Assembly: GCA_041390305.1 (NCBI GenBank)
Contig: JAWKQE010000003.1
Location: forward strand, 225,457-289,456
Reading direction: 5' to 3'
DNA length: 64,000 bases
Origin: JACKCR01 sp041390305
Lineage (GTDB): Bacteria > Eisenbacteria > RBG-16-71-46 > CAIMUX01
Shown piece after piece: positions 24,970-33,979 of this stretch (its first letter is position 1; each line of letters starts with the position of its first letter). Below the pieces are notes generated by a model. The model did no database searches. It was not told the origin of the DNA and worked only from the letters and a program-made list of their open reading frames with translations. A program made the position numbers and the translations under genes.

Positions 24970-26478
24970 CTACCGGACGACGCGGATCGAGAGGGCGGCG
25001 CGGTCGCTGCCCTCGGGACGGATGAAGTAGATCCCGGACGGAACCGGGTTCCCTCGGTCGTCCCGCGCGTCCCACCGCCACGAGTCTCCGGACGGGGCGA
25101 TCGCCGCAACTCGGCGGCCGGTGCCGTCGTAGACTTGGAGATCCTGGGCCGGCAGACCGTCGACTTCGTCCGCCGCGCGGAAGACGACCTCGTTCGTCGC
25201 GGGATTGGGCCACGCCGTCCACTCGACGCGAGGACTCGCCTCGGCAACGTCCGCCGGCGTGAGGACGGCGCCCGGCAGGTAGACCCGCCCTTGCCCCAAT
25301 AGCCCGAGGTAGGGCCCGTTGCCAACGAGGCCATCGACGGATCGGGTGCCCTTGCAGACGCGTCGACGCCAATCCTGGAGAGAAAGGGTGGGAGAGACGG
25401 CCCTCACAAGGGCGGCGGAACCGCTCGCGAACGGAGTCGCGAAGGAGCATCCGGCGCCCAGTGCCCACTGATCTCCGGGGTACGCGCTCCGGACGCCTGT
25501 TCCCGGGGCGCAGAGCGCGACATCGCGTCCCCAGTCGGCGAAGTCCGCCTTCGTGTCGAGCGAGTCGACCGCGGTCACCATCAGGACGCGTTCGTCCGCC
25601 GCGGGGAAGAAGGGCGCATCTCCACGGGACTCGTTCCCGGCGCCCGCGACGAGCAGGATGTCGTTCTGCTCGATGAACTCGATCTGATCCTCGATCGCCT
25701 CGATCTCGACCGGGATGCCGAGACTCATGTTGATGACGTCCGCGCCGTGCATGGCGGCGTAACGGATCGCCTTGCAGATGACAAAGGCATCCGCGCGGGC
25801 GTCGTCGTCGAGGACGCGGATCGGGAGGATCGTCGCTTCCGGAGCGACGAGGGCGACGATGCCGGCGACCATCGTGCCGTGGCCGTATCCTTCGTCGATC
25901 TGCGTGTCGCCGTCGTCGTCGACGCCGTTCGCCTCTTCCCAGGGTTCGCTGTCGTTTCCGACGAAGTCGTATCCGTCCGAGGCCAGATGTCCGACGAGTG
26001 CCTCGTGCGTCGGGTCGACGCCCGTGTCGAGGATGGCGACCGTCACGCCGGCGCCCCGCGTGACCTGGTGGGCCTCGTCGAGTCCGATTCGCTGCGTGAG
26101 GAGCTGATCCTCGTAGTCCACGTACTCACCGCCCACGGCGATGATCAGGAGCTGGCGGATGCCCTCGGGAGTGTCCTGGACGAAGTTCGGGTGGGCGGAG
26201 CGGATGTCCGGATCCGTCTCCATCTGCTCCGAGATCTCCGGGATCAGTCCGGGGACCTGAGGCGCGACGAGATAGAGGTCGGCCTCGGGGAATGCGTCGA
26301 GGGTATAGGTCCCCCAACGTTCGTTGATCGTCTCGATCCCCACGGTTCCCATGAGGTGGACGACGATTTCGCTATCGTCCCACTCGGGTTCGTAGTCCGC
26401 AAAGGCAGAAGAAGCCCCGAGCGTCGTTACGAACGCCCAAAGGGCAACCACGAGCCGCCCGCCGTTCCACGGTCTCAT
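24970..26478 (-). CDS. Secreted subtilisin-like (S8) serine protease with FlgD-like tail
   Basis: A 502-residue protein with a signal peptide ending near SSAFADY. Residues about 40-110 form an inhibitor-like prodomain. The catalytic domain has Asp151 (VAILDTGVD), His200 (GYGHGTMVAG) and Ser345 in GCSFATPFASG, where the usual GTSMA reads GCSFA; the serine is kept. An acidic calcium-like insert NGVDDDGDTQIDEGYGHG precedes the histidine. Residues about 420-502 are the sorting-type tail: WPNPATNEVVFRAAD, YDGTGRRVAAI, WDARDDRGNPVPSGIYFIRP. An extracellular protease attached or exported by the same machinery as its tail-bearing neighbours is the likeliest role. It is transcribed divergently from the sigma factor at 26583. 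Confidence 0.9.
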   Translation of the reverse strand: MRPWNGGRLVVALWAFVTTLGASSAFADYEPEWDDSEIVVHLMGTVGIETINERWGTYTLDAFPEADLYLVAPQVPGLIPEISEQMETDPDIRSAHPNFVQDTPEGIRQLLIIAVGGEYVDYEDQLLTQRIGLDEAHQVTRGAGVTVAILDTGVDPTHEALVGHLASDGYDFVGNDSEPWEEANGVDDDGDTQIDEGYGHGTMVAGIVALVAPEATILPIRVLDDDARADAFVICKAIRYAAMHGADVINMSLGIPVEIEAIEDQIEFIEQNDILLVAGAGNESRGDAPFFPAADERVLMVTAVDSLDTKADFADWGRDVALCAPGTGVRSAYPGDQWALGAGCSFATPFASGSAALVRAVSPTLSLQDWRRRVCKGTRSVDGLVGNGPYLGLLGQGRVYLPGAVLTPADVAEASPRVEWTAWPNPATNEVVFRAADEVDGLPAQDLQVYDGTGRRVAAIAPSGDSWRWDARDDRGNPVPSGIYFIRPEGSDRAALSIRVVR

Positions 26479-26582
26479 CGTTTCCTCCTAGAAGCGCCCC
26501 ATCGATGAAGATGGTCGGATGCAAGGAATGATACACTCCGAAGCCACCGCGACGCACGCATCGTGAGGGGGATCATTCGTTC

Positions 26583-27272
26583 GTGTCGAAGAGATGGTCG
26601 GAGTCGGAGATCGTCTTGCGCCTGAAGGCCGGGGACGGGGCGGCCTGGACGGAGTTCCTCCGTCGCTACGGGCGGCTGATCCGGTACCTGGGTCGGCGGC
26701 TCCGTCTGGATCCGGAAGAGATCGACGATCTGCTCCAGTCTGTCTCGCTCCAGGTCCACCGGAAGATCGGCACGCTCGAGAACCCGAAGCGGCTCGTCTC
26801 GTGGACCTACTCGGTCGCGCTCAACGAAGGGCGCCAGATCCTGCGCAAACGCCGGCCCACCGAGTCGCTCGACCAGCCATCCGTGCTTCGCGAAGTGGAG
26901 GCGGAGACGCCGGATCTCCCGTCCGAAGACGAGCTCCGCGAGGCGCTCTCCGACGCGGACCAGCTCCGCACCGCCCTGGCCCAGATCGACGTGCGCTGCC
27001 GCCGACTCATCGAGGCGCTCTATTTCCGGGATCCCAGGCCGGCCTACAGCGAGATCTCCGAGGAGTTCGAGATCGCCGTCGGGAGCATCGGCCCGATTCG
27101 CGGCCGTTGTCTCGAGCGGCTGACGAAGAAGCTCGAGGACGTATCAAACGGCAGGGCTGGTGCATCCACATCGAGTGACGGGGACGAGCCGAGGGCTAGC
27201 GAAGGGTCTCATGAAGGGATCACGCCGCAGGGGCCGCGTTCTGCTCGCTCCGCGTCCCGGAGGGAACGATGA
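26583..27272 (+). CDS. ECF-type sigma factor linked to CHAT protease locus
   Basis: A 229-residue protein starting with GTG 26583. Region 2 is seen in LKAGDGAAWTEFLRRYGRLI and DDLLQSVSLQVHRKIGTLEN with the following SWTYSVALNEGRQILRKRR. Region 4 is LAQIDVRCRRLIEALYFRDP with the helix-turn-helix YSEISEEFEIAVGSIGPIRG. A basic C-terminal tail of about 40 residues is extra. It directs RNA polymerase to an unknown regulon. Its stop overlaps the start of the 194-residue protein (ATGA at 27269-27272), so the two are translationally coupled, the arrangement expected for a sigma factor and its regulator. The TPR-CHAT gene follows. No anti-sigma factor of classic zinc type or with a membrane helix is present. 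Confidence 0.85.
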   Translation: MSKRWSESEIVLRLKAGDGAAWTEFLRRYGRLIRYLGRRLRLDPEEIDDLLQSVSLQVHRKIGTLENPKRLVSWTYSVALNEGRQILRKRRPTESLDQPSVLREVEAETPDLPSEDELREALSDADQLRTALAQIDVRCRRLIEALYFRDPRPAYSEISEEFEIAVGSIGPIRGRCLERLTKKLEDVSNGRAGASTSSDGDEPRASEGSHEGITPQGPRSARSASRRER

Positions 27273-27853
27273 CGCCGCCACATGAGACCGAGTTCGAGCG
27301 AGCCGTGCGCACATGGGAGGAGACGGGCCGTCTCCCCGAAGGAGAGGGCCCCGAGGCTGCGCTTCTTCGACGCACCCTCCTCGCGATCGAACTCCTCTCG
27401 GCCTCGCCGAGTGAGTCCGACATCGACGACGTCCTCTGTCAGCTGCCCGGCCTCGTGGCCCCCAAGACTACACTTGCCGATCGTGTCCAGGGCATGTTGG
27501 CGGGAGTGCTCGAAGAGGTTCGCGCCGTTCTGCGGACGGACCTGATCGCGCCGCAGCCCGCGTTCCGGAGCGGGAGCACGGTGGCTCCGTCGATCTATGA
27601 AACTCCCCGCTATACGGTTACCATCTCCGTCGGGCTGGAGAGCATCCGAGGGACGGTGCTTCCTCGCGAGAGCGACGAGATACCGGCGGGCGGACGTGCC
27701 GTTCTGGCCACTCGGGGAGAGCGGGTCGCCGTCGACCTCGATGCTCACGGCGGCTTCCATTTCGAGGAACTGGAGTTCGATCACGGGACCATCGAGATCG
27801 AGATTGGCGGGCAGCAGATCCTGCTTGGCGACGTGTCCGGTCCCACTCTCTGA
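27269..27853 (+). CDS. 194-residue protein coupled to ECF sigma; candidate sigma regulator or CHAT substrate
   Basis: ATG 27269 overlaps the sigma-factor stop by four bases. Residues 1-100 are acidic and largely helical (ETEFERAVRTWEETGRL, LADRVQGMLAGVLEEVRAVL). Residues about 110-194 are beta-rich (YTVTISVGLESIRGTVLPRE, GGFHFEELEFDHGTIEIEIG) and end like the carboxypeptidase-regulatory or transthyretin-type domains found in CHAT-associated proteins. There is no signal peptide, membrane helix or zinc motif, so it is probably cytosolic. I know no named family. From position it may bind and restrain the sigma factor and be cut by the CHAT protease encoded next, but the sequence alone does not prove this. 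Confidence 0.7.
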   Translation: MTPPHETEFERAVRTWEETGRLPEGEGPEAALLRRTLLAIELLSASPSESDIDDVLCQLPGLVAPKTTLADRVQGMLAGVLEEVRAVLRTDLIAPQPAFRSGSTVAPSIYETPRYTVTISVGLESIRGTVLPRESDEIPAGGRAVLATRGERVAVDLDAHGGFHFEELEFDHGTIEIEIGGQQILLGDVSGPTL

Positions 27854-27895
27854 TTCGGCCTTCGCGCCGGTTTCTGCTCTCCTGCGGGGTCGGCG

Positions 27896-30817
27896 ATGAG
27901 TTCCAAGCCATCGAGGCGCCGTCCCGCCCGGACGGAGGCGGACTGGATCGACTGGGTCGCCTCCGCGAGTTCCGACGCGATCATCGCGAGTAGAAGCGAC
28001 TGGCAGGACCATCTCCGTCCTCCGCTCGCCTGGGCTCTGCGCAATCGTGCCGCGGCACTCCTCCTCACTTCGCCTCGAGAGTCCGCGGCGATGGCGGACG
28101 CGATGCTCGCGGCGATCGATGCGGCGGAAGGTCCTTCTGGTCGATCGAAACGTTCCCCTTCCTGTGCAGACCAACCGCGAACGGACCAGGCATCCGATTG
28201 CATCACCGTGCGTGCGTTGTCGTGGCGGACGATGGCGGAAGCCGACACCTACCTGGGTCGGCTCAAGGAAGCGCGCCGAAACTACGAGCGCGCGAGTACA
28301 CACGCCGAACGAGTGGGAGACGACCGACTCCTCGGGGAGATCCTTGTCGGACGGATCGGGGTCCTGAATGCGCTCGGCGATCCCCGCGTCGGATCGCTCG
28401 TCGACGAAGCCAAGTCCCGACTCGAACGCGCGGGACACACCGGGTACCTCGCGCGACTCCACATGAACCTCGGATCCGCCGCGTTTCACCGGGAAGATCC
28501 GGGGACCGCATACAGGGAGTTCCGCGCTGCGCGCCGGATCTTCCAACAGTTGGGGACCCGAGATGCGACCTCGATGTCGCTCCTCGTGAATCTGGGGAGC
28601 GCATGTACGGAGCTCCTTCGCCTGAGCGAAGCGCGGGAGGTGCTCCGGGAGGCGGAGCGATTCGGTGACGAGGAAGGCCTCGCGCATCTCGCGGCGCACG
28701 CTCGCCTCGACCTGTCCTTCGTCGACAGGTTGGAAGGTCGATATCGGGAGGCGCTTTCGCTCCTGGAGCGCGCCGAGGGCGACTTCGAAGCCGTGGGTGC
28801 GACCGATCTCAAGGCCTCCACGCAGCTGACACGGGCCGAGATCAAACTCGAGCTCGGGCTCGCCACCGAGTCCTTCGCGCATGCGCGGGAAGCGGCGACG
28901 GCGTTCGAGGAACAGGAGAAGACCGTCGAGCGGGACCACGCGCTGATCGTGCAAGGCCGGAGCCTCGTCAAGTTGGGCCGGTACACTCCGGCCCGTCGGA
29001 TCTTCGAGTCTCTCCTCGATGGCGCGATCGAGCAGGGCTGGAAGGAGCGGATCCGGACCTGCCTGCTCGACCTGGCGCAGATCGAGGTAGAGTCGCGACG
29101 GCCCGAGCGCGCTCTGGAGCGTCTGCGGAGCCCGGTCCTCAGGAGCCGGAGCATCCCGCTGTCTCTGCGGGGCGAAATCGTGCTCGGCCGGGCCGAGGCG
29201 CAACTCGCGCTGGGCTACCCGGCGCGGGCGGATCGTTCCCTCGAGCAGATGGCGGCGGAGATCCGCGGGCTTCCGCTCCGAACCCAGCGCCGCTACTTCG
29301 CCCTCTCCGGCCGAGTCGCTCGTGAGAATGGTGACTACGGCGCGAGTCGGCGCGCACTGGATCGGGCCGTCCTCGTGAGCGAGCAGATCCGCGAGACGAT
29401 TCCGGGGGTGGAGCTGAGAGCGGCGGCCTTCCAGGAGGACGCGCGGATCCATCGCGAACGGGTCGAATCAGAGGTCACCGCCGTCCTCGAGCGGATGAGG
29501 ATCGCAGAGCGGGAGCCCGGTTCGATCCGAGTCACCGGAAGGTCGGGTAGTGCGCTCGTAAACTGGACCCGGCGCGCGCGGGCCCGATCCCATCGGGAGC
29601 GGAGGGAGCGGTCCCATCTACCGAACGATCTCATCCGCCTTCGGGCGGAGATCGGGCAGCTCTCACGGCTTCGGGAGGAGAGCGAGTTCGACCCGAATCC
29701 GGACACCGACGCGGCTGAACTCAACCTTCGCATCGGTCGCCTCGAATCGCGTTTCCTACGCGAGTTCCGGCGCTGGGAAGCGAAGCTCCCGGCGCGCGGC
29801 GAGACCGGTGATGGGGAAGACGGATCGAGCGCGGCGCTCGAACACGATGGCGTGAAGGTCGTCGAGTACTACCTGGCCGCGCACACGGCCCTCGCCACGG
29901 TCGTGACGACGTCCCAGACGGAAGTGCACGTTCTGCCCGCACCCGCGGAGCAAATCGTCCGGGCCGTCGAGACGCTGCGCTTCCAGGTGGACTCGTTCAT
30001 CGGGCTCACCCATCGGAACCTGGCGCACCCGGGTGCACTCCGCCGGACCGCTGACGCCGCGCTCCGGACGCTCCACGAGCTCCTGATCGCGCCGCTTCTT
30101 CCATCGCTCGGTGGAGCGTCCCGACTTCGCATCGTTCCGCACTCCGTCCTCCATCACGTTCCGTTCGGCCTTCTCTTCGATGGGAAGGCGTATCTCGGGG
30201 ACGAGTTCGAGGTGGAGATCAGCGTGTCGGGTTCGCCCGTGGCGTTGTCACGCAGGAAGCGTCGCGCGCTCCTCGCCGCCAACCTCGCCGGCGGGCCCGC
30301 ACAGGCGGAGGCGGAGGTGAGGGGCATCGAGAGACAGCTCGGAGAGAGAGCCACGGTGCAACTCGCGCCGACGGTCGACGAGTTCCTGAGTGGACTGCGA
30401 CGCGGTTCCGTCGTTCACCTCGCCACGCACGGCACGTTTCGGGACGACAACCCACTCTTCACACGTTTGACACTCAGCGACCGATCGCTCTTCGTCTCCG
30501 ACCTGGCGTCGTTCCATCTCGACACGGATCTCCTCGTTCTGAGCACGTGTGACTCCGGGAGGACGTTCGGGGGGCAGGGCGACGACCTCCAGGGGTTGGC
30601 CCACGCCTTCCTCTCCTCCGGGGTCCGGCGGCTGGTCGCGAGTCTCTGGCGCGTCGACGACCGAGCGACCCAACACCTCATGGAGTCGTTCTACCGCCAC
30701 CTCTTCGGAGGCCCCCGGTTCGACCCCACGTCCGCACTCGGTGAGGCGGCGACGGAGGTCCGTGCGTCATGGCCGCATCCGTTCCTCTGGGGCGCGTTCG
30801 CGGTCTACGCGGAGTAG
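27896..30817 (+). CDS. TPR-CHAT caspase-like protease
   Basis: A 973-residue protein starting ATG 27896, 42 bases after the preceding stop. Residues about 90-560 are helical TPR-like repeats (EADTYLGRLKEARRNYERAS, ARLHMNLGSAAFHREDPGTA, ALSLLERAEGDFEAVGATDL, RYTPARRIFESLLDGAIEQG). A charged coiled-coil-like stretch lies near 560-640. The CHAT domain occupies about 650-973, with catalytic His845 in HLATHGTF and Cys885 in VLSTCDSG, followed by GGQGDDLQGLAHAFLSSGVR and SLWRVDDRAT, all diagnostic. The dyad is intact, so proteolytic activity is expected. The TPR array should sense a ligand or partner. Its coupling to a sigma factor suggests regulated proteolysis of the neighbouring 194-residue protein or the sigma factor itself. 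No transmembrane segment is seen. Confidence 0.9.
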   Translation: MSSKPSRRRPARTEADWIDWVASASSDAIIASRSDWQDHLRPPLAWALRNRAAALLLTSPRESAAMADAMLAAIDAAEGPSGRSKRSPSCADQPRTDQASDCITVRALSWRTMAEADTYLGRLKEARRNYERASTHAERVGDDRLLGEILVGRIGVLNALGDPRVGSLVDEAKSRLERAGHTGYLARLHMNLGSAAFHREDPGTAYREFRAARRIFQQLGTRDATSMSLLVNLGSACTELLRLSEAREVLREAERFGDEEGLAHLAAHARLDLSFVDRLEGRYREALSLLERAEGDFEAVGATDLKASTQLTRAEIKLELGLATESFAHAREAATAFEEQEKTVERDHALIVQGRSLVKLGRYTPARRIFESLLDGAIEQGWKERIRTCLLDLAQIEVESRRPERALERLRSPVLRSRSIPLSLRGEIVLGRAEAQLALGYPARADRSLEQMAAEIRGLPLRTQRRYFALSGRVARENGDYGASRRALDRAVLVSEQIRETIPGVELRAAAFQEDARIHRERVESEVTAVLERMRIAEREPGSIRVTGRSGSALVNWTRRARARSHRERRERSHLPNDLIRLRAEIGQLSRLREESEFDPNPDTDAAELNLRIGRLESRFLREFRRWEAKLPARGETGDGEDGSSAALEHDGVKVVEYYLAAHTALATVVTTSQTEVHVLPAPAEQIVRAVETLRFQVDSFIGLTHRNLAHPGALRRTADAALRTLHELLIAPLLPSLGGASRLRIVPHSVLHHVPFGLLFDGKAYLGDEFEVEISVSGSPVALSRRKRRALLAANLAGGPAQAEAEVRGIERQLGERATVQLAPTVDEFLSGLRRGSVVHLATHGTFRDDNPLFTRLTLSDRSLFVSDLASFHLDTDLLVLSTCDSGRTFGGQGDDLQGLAHAFLSSGVRRLVASLWRVDDRATQHLMESFYRHLFGGPRFDPTSALGEAATEVRASWPHPFLWGAFAVYAE

Positions 30818-30924
30818 TCGTCCGCCTTACGTACCTGCGGACGTGTGCAAGTCGCCTTCCCTCCGCGGCCGCTGCGCGGTCGATAGGCACGGATTGCCCG
30901 TTGGGGCCGGATGTCGCGCTGCCT

Positions 30925-31857
30925 TCAGTCGGCGCGATGGAGCCAGAAGAGCTCGCCGACTCCCACCGGTGCGCTGCTGCCCGTGAAGTGGAGCCGGCGT
31001 GGAGTGAGTCGATCGTTGGCGGGCGCGTGGTCGAGCGCGGAGCGGGCATCGCCGACGACCGCGCCGCCGGAGACGTCGAACCCGAAGGTTCGGACGGTTC
31101 GTCCTTCGACCCGATACTCGATGACGTAATGGCCGTCACGAGCGGTGAGGTCTGAAGGGGAGAGCGGTGTGCGGTGATCGGTCCCCGCTTTGTCGAGCTG
31201 CCCGGATCCGTGCGCCCAGTCCTCGCCGCTGATGACGAAGTCCCGTGACTCCGCGACGAGTTCTCCGTTTCTCCGCAAGGCGACGCTCGCGTGCGCACTG
31301 CCCTTGGCGTTCGTCTCGGCGAGACTCGTCCACAGATGGACGAACACGTTCCGGTTGGCTGTCTCGACGGGAGGAACATAGAGGTAGGCCGACTCTTCCC
31401 AAGGGCCCTTCCTGAGGTGCGCGGTCTTGGGGGCGAAAGGGTCTCCGCTCGACTCGGCCGTCAGTTCGTACCGAAGGGATCCGAGCGATGCTCCGTCCGA
31501 CCAGATCGAGACTTCGTACCGTCCCGGTCCCTTCCCCTGAACGGGCGGCGCCGATGCCGCGAGGCGGGCAAACGCGGGGAACCCGTCGTATCGCTCGATT
31601 CGAAGCGGGGTGCGGGTGAGTTCGGCGCCGTCCTTCGAGAAGACGAGCTCGATCGATGGCGCTCCGTCTGGTGGAAAGATCAGGTAGATCGGCTGCTCAC
31701 CGAAGAAGTACCCACCTGTCGCCGGGTAATACCGTTGGTCCAGGAGCGAGGAGAAGTCGACGAACGGCTCGTAGGCGCCCGCCCGGGCGGGAGTCCCCAA
31801 CGAGAGTGCGGCGCCGACGATGAGTGGCCAACCAAGTCGGGTGAAACCGAGTGACAT
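30925..31857 (-). CDS. Secreted protein of unknown function
   Basis: A 310-residue protein. The ATG at 31857 is preferred because TAGGAGGATCG precedes it and a signal peptide follows (MSLGFTRLGWPLIVGAALSL, cleavage near PARAGA). The mature protein is beta-rich with an Ig-like pattern: YPATGGYFFGEQPIYLIFPP, IELVFSKDGAELTRTPLRIE, GHYVIEYRVEGRTVRTFGFD. No catalytic motif is recognisable. It is convergent with the CHAT gene and divergent from the cytochrome-like lipoprotein at 32118. It is possibly an envelope or extracellular structural protein; I do not recognise the family. Confidence 0.7.
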   Translation of the reverse strand: MSLGFTRLGWPLIVGAALSLGTPARAGAYEPFVDFSSLLDQRYYPATGGYFFGEQPIYLIFPPDGAPSIELVFSKDGAELTRTPLRIERYDGFPAFARLAASAPPVQGKGPGRYEVSIWSDGASLGSLRYELTAESSGDPFAPKTAHLRKGPWEESAYLYVPPVETANRNVFVHLWTSLAETNAKGSAHASVALRRNGELVAESRDFVISGEDWAHGSGQLDKAGTDHRTPLSPSDLTARDGHYVIEYRVEGRTVRTFGFDVSGGAVVGDARSALDHAPANDRLTPRRLHFTGSSAPVGVGELFWLHRAD

Positions 31858-32117
31858 CGATCCTCCTACGCATCCAGGCAGGGACCCGGTGCGATCGGCT
31901 CCTGATATAGTTCCGTGCACGCCACCCGACAGCCGTGGGCGCGTTCACGATCCGATCGAGTCCGCGGATTCGTGCACCGGATCTGGACATCGTTTTCCTG
32001 ATCGGCCCCGGGGGGAGAAGTTCGATGTATCTCGAGGCCGGGCGGCGGCCACTACAGGTAGGGTCGATCCAACGAAGTGAACCTGAACGGCGTCCGGAGC
32101 CGAGGAAGTAGGAAGAC

Positions 32118-33251
32118 ATGCAGTGGCCGAAGAGAGCGTTCCGACCAACCATCACCTTTGCCACCGTGCCGACGCTGATCGCGGTGTCGGCGCTCCTCGC
32201 CCTCTCCGGCTGCGGTGACGACGACGGGCCGACCGATCCCCCGGGCGGGAACGAACCTCCCGAGCTCCGCGATCTGTCCCTCACGCTCAACACCATGAAT
32301 CCGCACGTCGGGCAGAAGCTCGAGTTCCGCGTCGTGTCCGACGGAGGTGATCTCGAGTCCCGGATCTACCTGGATCCTCTCCCCGGGCCGGACTACATGC
32401 TCGAGGTTCCGAAGGCCGTGCAGGAGGGGGGGCATCGGCTCGACTTCTTCGCGGATCACAACGGGAACGGATCGTACGATGCGCCTCCGGCGGATCATGC
32501 CTGGCGGATCGCGCTCGGATCGACCGGGTCGCTCGCACCGGACTTCACCCACAACACCTCGTTCACCGACATCGGTTCCCCTGCGGGTGAAGGGGACTTC
32601 TCACTGGTACTCACCGGTATGACGCCGCATGTCGGACAGCTCTTCGAGCTCCGGGTCAAGGACACGGAAACGGGGCAGACGGTCGGGCAGTATCGCCTGG
32701 GCGCCGTTCTCGGCGCCGACTTCACGGTCGACATCCCAGGCGTCATCGAGACGGGACGCTCCTATACGGTCGACTTCTACGCGGACATGAACGGGGATGG
32801 AGAGTACGACGCTCCTCCGGCCGACCACGCCTGGCGTGAGACCGGTGTCGGAACGGCGTCGGGGTTGACCGTCGCGTTCACTCACGCCACGAATTTCACG
32901 GACATCGCGTTCGGCGACAGTGGCGGGCCGTTCGATCCCAACGTCACCCCGACGTTCTCCCAGATCCAGAGTGAGATCCTCACCCCGCGTTGCGTGAACT
33001 CCGGGTGTCACCCGGGGGGCGGCGCTCCGATGTCGCTGGCGGCAGGGTCGGCCTACGGAAACATGGTCGGAGTGGCCTCCGCCTACGGCATGGACCGCGT
33101 CACGCCCGGCAGTCCCTTCAGCAGCGTGCTGTATCTCAAGGTGATCGGCGACAGCGAGACGGGGCAGAGGATGCCTCCGTCCGGCTCGCTCACCGCGGAC
33201 CAGATCGAGATGATCCGTGCCTGGATCGAGGCGGGCGCGGCCAACGACTGA
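32118..33251 (+). CDS. Lipoprotein with duplicated DxNGDG domains and C-terminal CX4CH cytochrome-like domain
   Basis: A 377-residue protein starting ATG 32118. The lipobox LALSGC places the lipidated cysteine at 32, followed by an acidic Pro/Gly linker. Two tandem domains (about residues 59-150 and 168-260) each begin with PHVGQ-LEFRV or PHVGQLFELRV and end with an EF-hand-like DHNGNGSYDAPPADHAWR or DMNGDGEYDAPPADHAWR, so an internal duplication is clear. The C-terminal region from about 280 (FSQIQSEILTPRC) has Cys292-X4-Cys297-His298, then MPPSGSLTADQIEMIRAWIE near the end, the typical ending of planctomycete-type cytochrome c domains with a distal Met. The CX4CH spacing is unusual but known in such domains. 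Role: probably an envelope electron carrier or haem-binding lipoprotein. Confidence 0.8.
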   Translation: MQWPKRAFRPTITFATVPTLIAVSALLALSGCGDDDGPTDPPGGNEPPELRDLSLTLNTMNPHVGQKLEFRVVSDGGDLESRIYLDPLPGPDYMLEVPKAVQEGGHRLDFFADHNGNGSYDAPPADHAWRIALGSTGSLAPDFTHNTSFTDIGSPAGEGDFSLVLTGMTPHVGQLFELRVKDTETGQTVGQYRLGAVLGADFTVDIPGVIETGRSYTVDFYADMNGDGEYDAPPADHAWRETGVGTASGLTVAFTHATNFTDIAFGDSGGPFDPNVTPTFSQIQSEILTPRCVNSGCHPGGGAPMSLAAGSAYGNMVGVASAYGMDRVTPGSPFSSVLYLKVIGDSETGQRMPPSGSLTADQIEMIRAWIEAGAAND

Positions 33252-33268
33252 TCGAACCGAGGGAAGGA

Positions 33269-33979
33269 TCAGTGGGGGGAGAGGGCGCGCAGGGTCAGAA
33301 CCCGACTCTGCAGCTCGACTCTCCCCTCGGATGGGGAGTAGAGGTACGTCGGTCCGTCACCATAGGCGTACTCGACCAGCTCCAACTCCCCCTCGAACTC
33401 CGTTCCCACCGCGGCCGCGGACCAGGTTTCGGCGATCGCGTCCGTGGTCCAATCGTTCGGAGACACTCCGACGAGATGCTCGGACGACGTGTGGAATCGG
33501 AACACGAATCCGATCGGCTCCGGAGAGTAGGACGCGGCCTCGAGTTCGTAGGGGGCCGCGCCTTTCGTCAGCCGCATCGTCTCCCGCATCGTTCCCTCCG
33601 CCGAGTAGCGAGTACCGGGCAGGAGGGCGAGGTTCAGTCTCTCGAAGGCATCGTCGCGATTGCGTTCCGCGCAGACGGCGCAGGAGTCCCGCCGGCTCTT
33701 GGCCAGATAGCCCAGCCCCTCGATCAGGATCGAGCGGAGGCCGGGCGACGACAGGTCGGGCGTCTCGGACTTCTCAGACGCTTCGGGAAGAGAGGAGTCG
33801 ACCTGGTCGCTGCCGCTCTGGTCGGTTGCGGTCATGCGGCTCGCCCGGTCGACGGGGATCGACGGGGCGCACCCGATCCCGAAGCAGATGCCGCATGCGA
33901 GCAGAGACAGCGCCGCGAGCGTGACCCTCACCGTGAGGCCGAGACTGAGTTTCGATCGACTAGTAGTGGATCCGTGCAC
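33269..33979 (-). CDS. Probable lipoprotein of the DUF3015/DUF4105 cluster
   Basis: A 236-residue protein whose start region overlaps the end of the DUF4105 gene by about 20 bases; the exact start is uncertain. The N-terminus has a hydrophobic stretch with ACGICFGIGCAPS, a weak lipobox. After a low-complexity acidic segment, the mature part contains CAVCAERNRDDAFERLNLAL (a CxxC pair), a beta-rich segment GFVFRFHTSSEHLVGVSPND and a Leu/Arg-rich end. No family is recognised. Its coupling to DUF4105 and DUF3015 genes suggests one envelope complex. Confidence 0.65.
   Translation of the reverse strand: MHGSTTSRSKLSLGLTVRVTLAALSLLACGICFGIGCAPSIPVDRASRMTATDQSGSDQVDSSLPEASEKSETPDLSSPGLRSILIEGLGYLAKSRRDSCAVCAERNRDDAFERLNLALLPGTRYSAEGTMRETMRLTKGAAPYELEAASYSPEPIGFVFRFHTSSEHLVGVSPNDWTTDAIAETWSAAAVGTEFEGELELVEYAYGDGPTYLYSPSEGRVELQSRVLTLRALSPH

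Noticed and set aside
27209..29452. A 747-codon open frame on the minus strand across the sigma/CHAT locus
   Set aside because: It is the antisense shadow of the TPR region with Arg-rich, motif-free translation.
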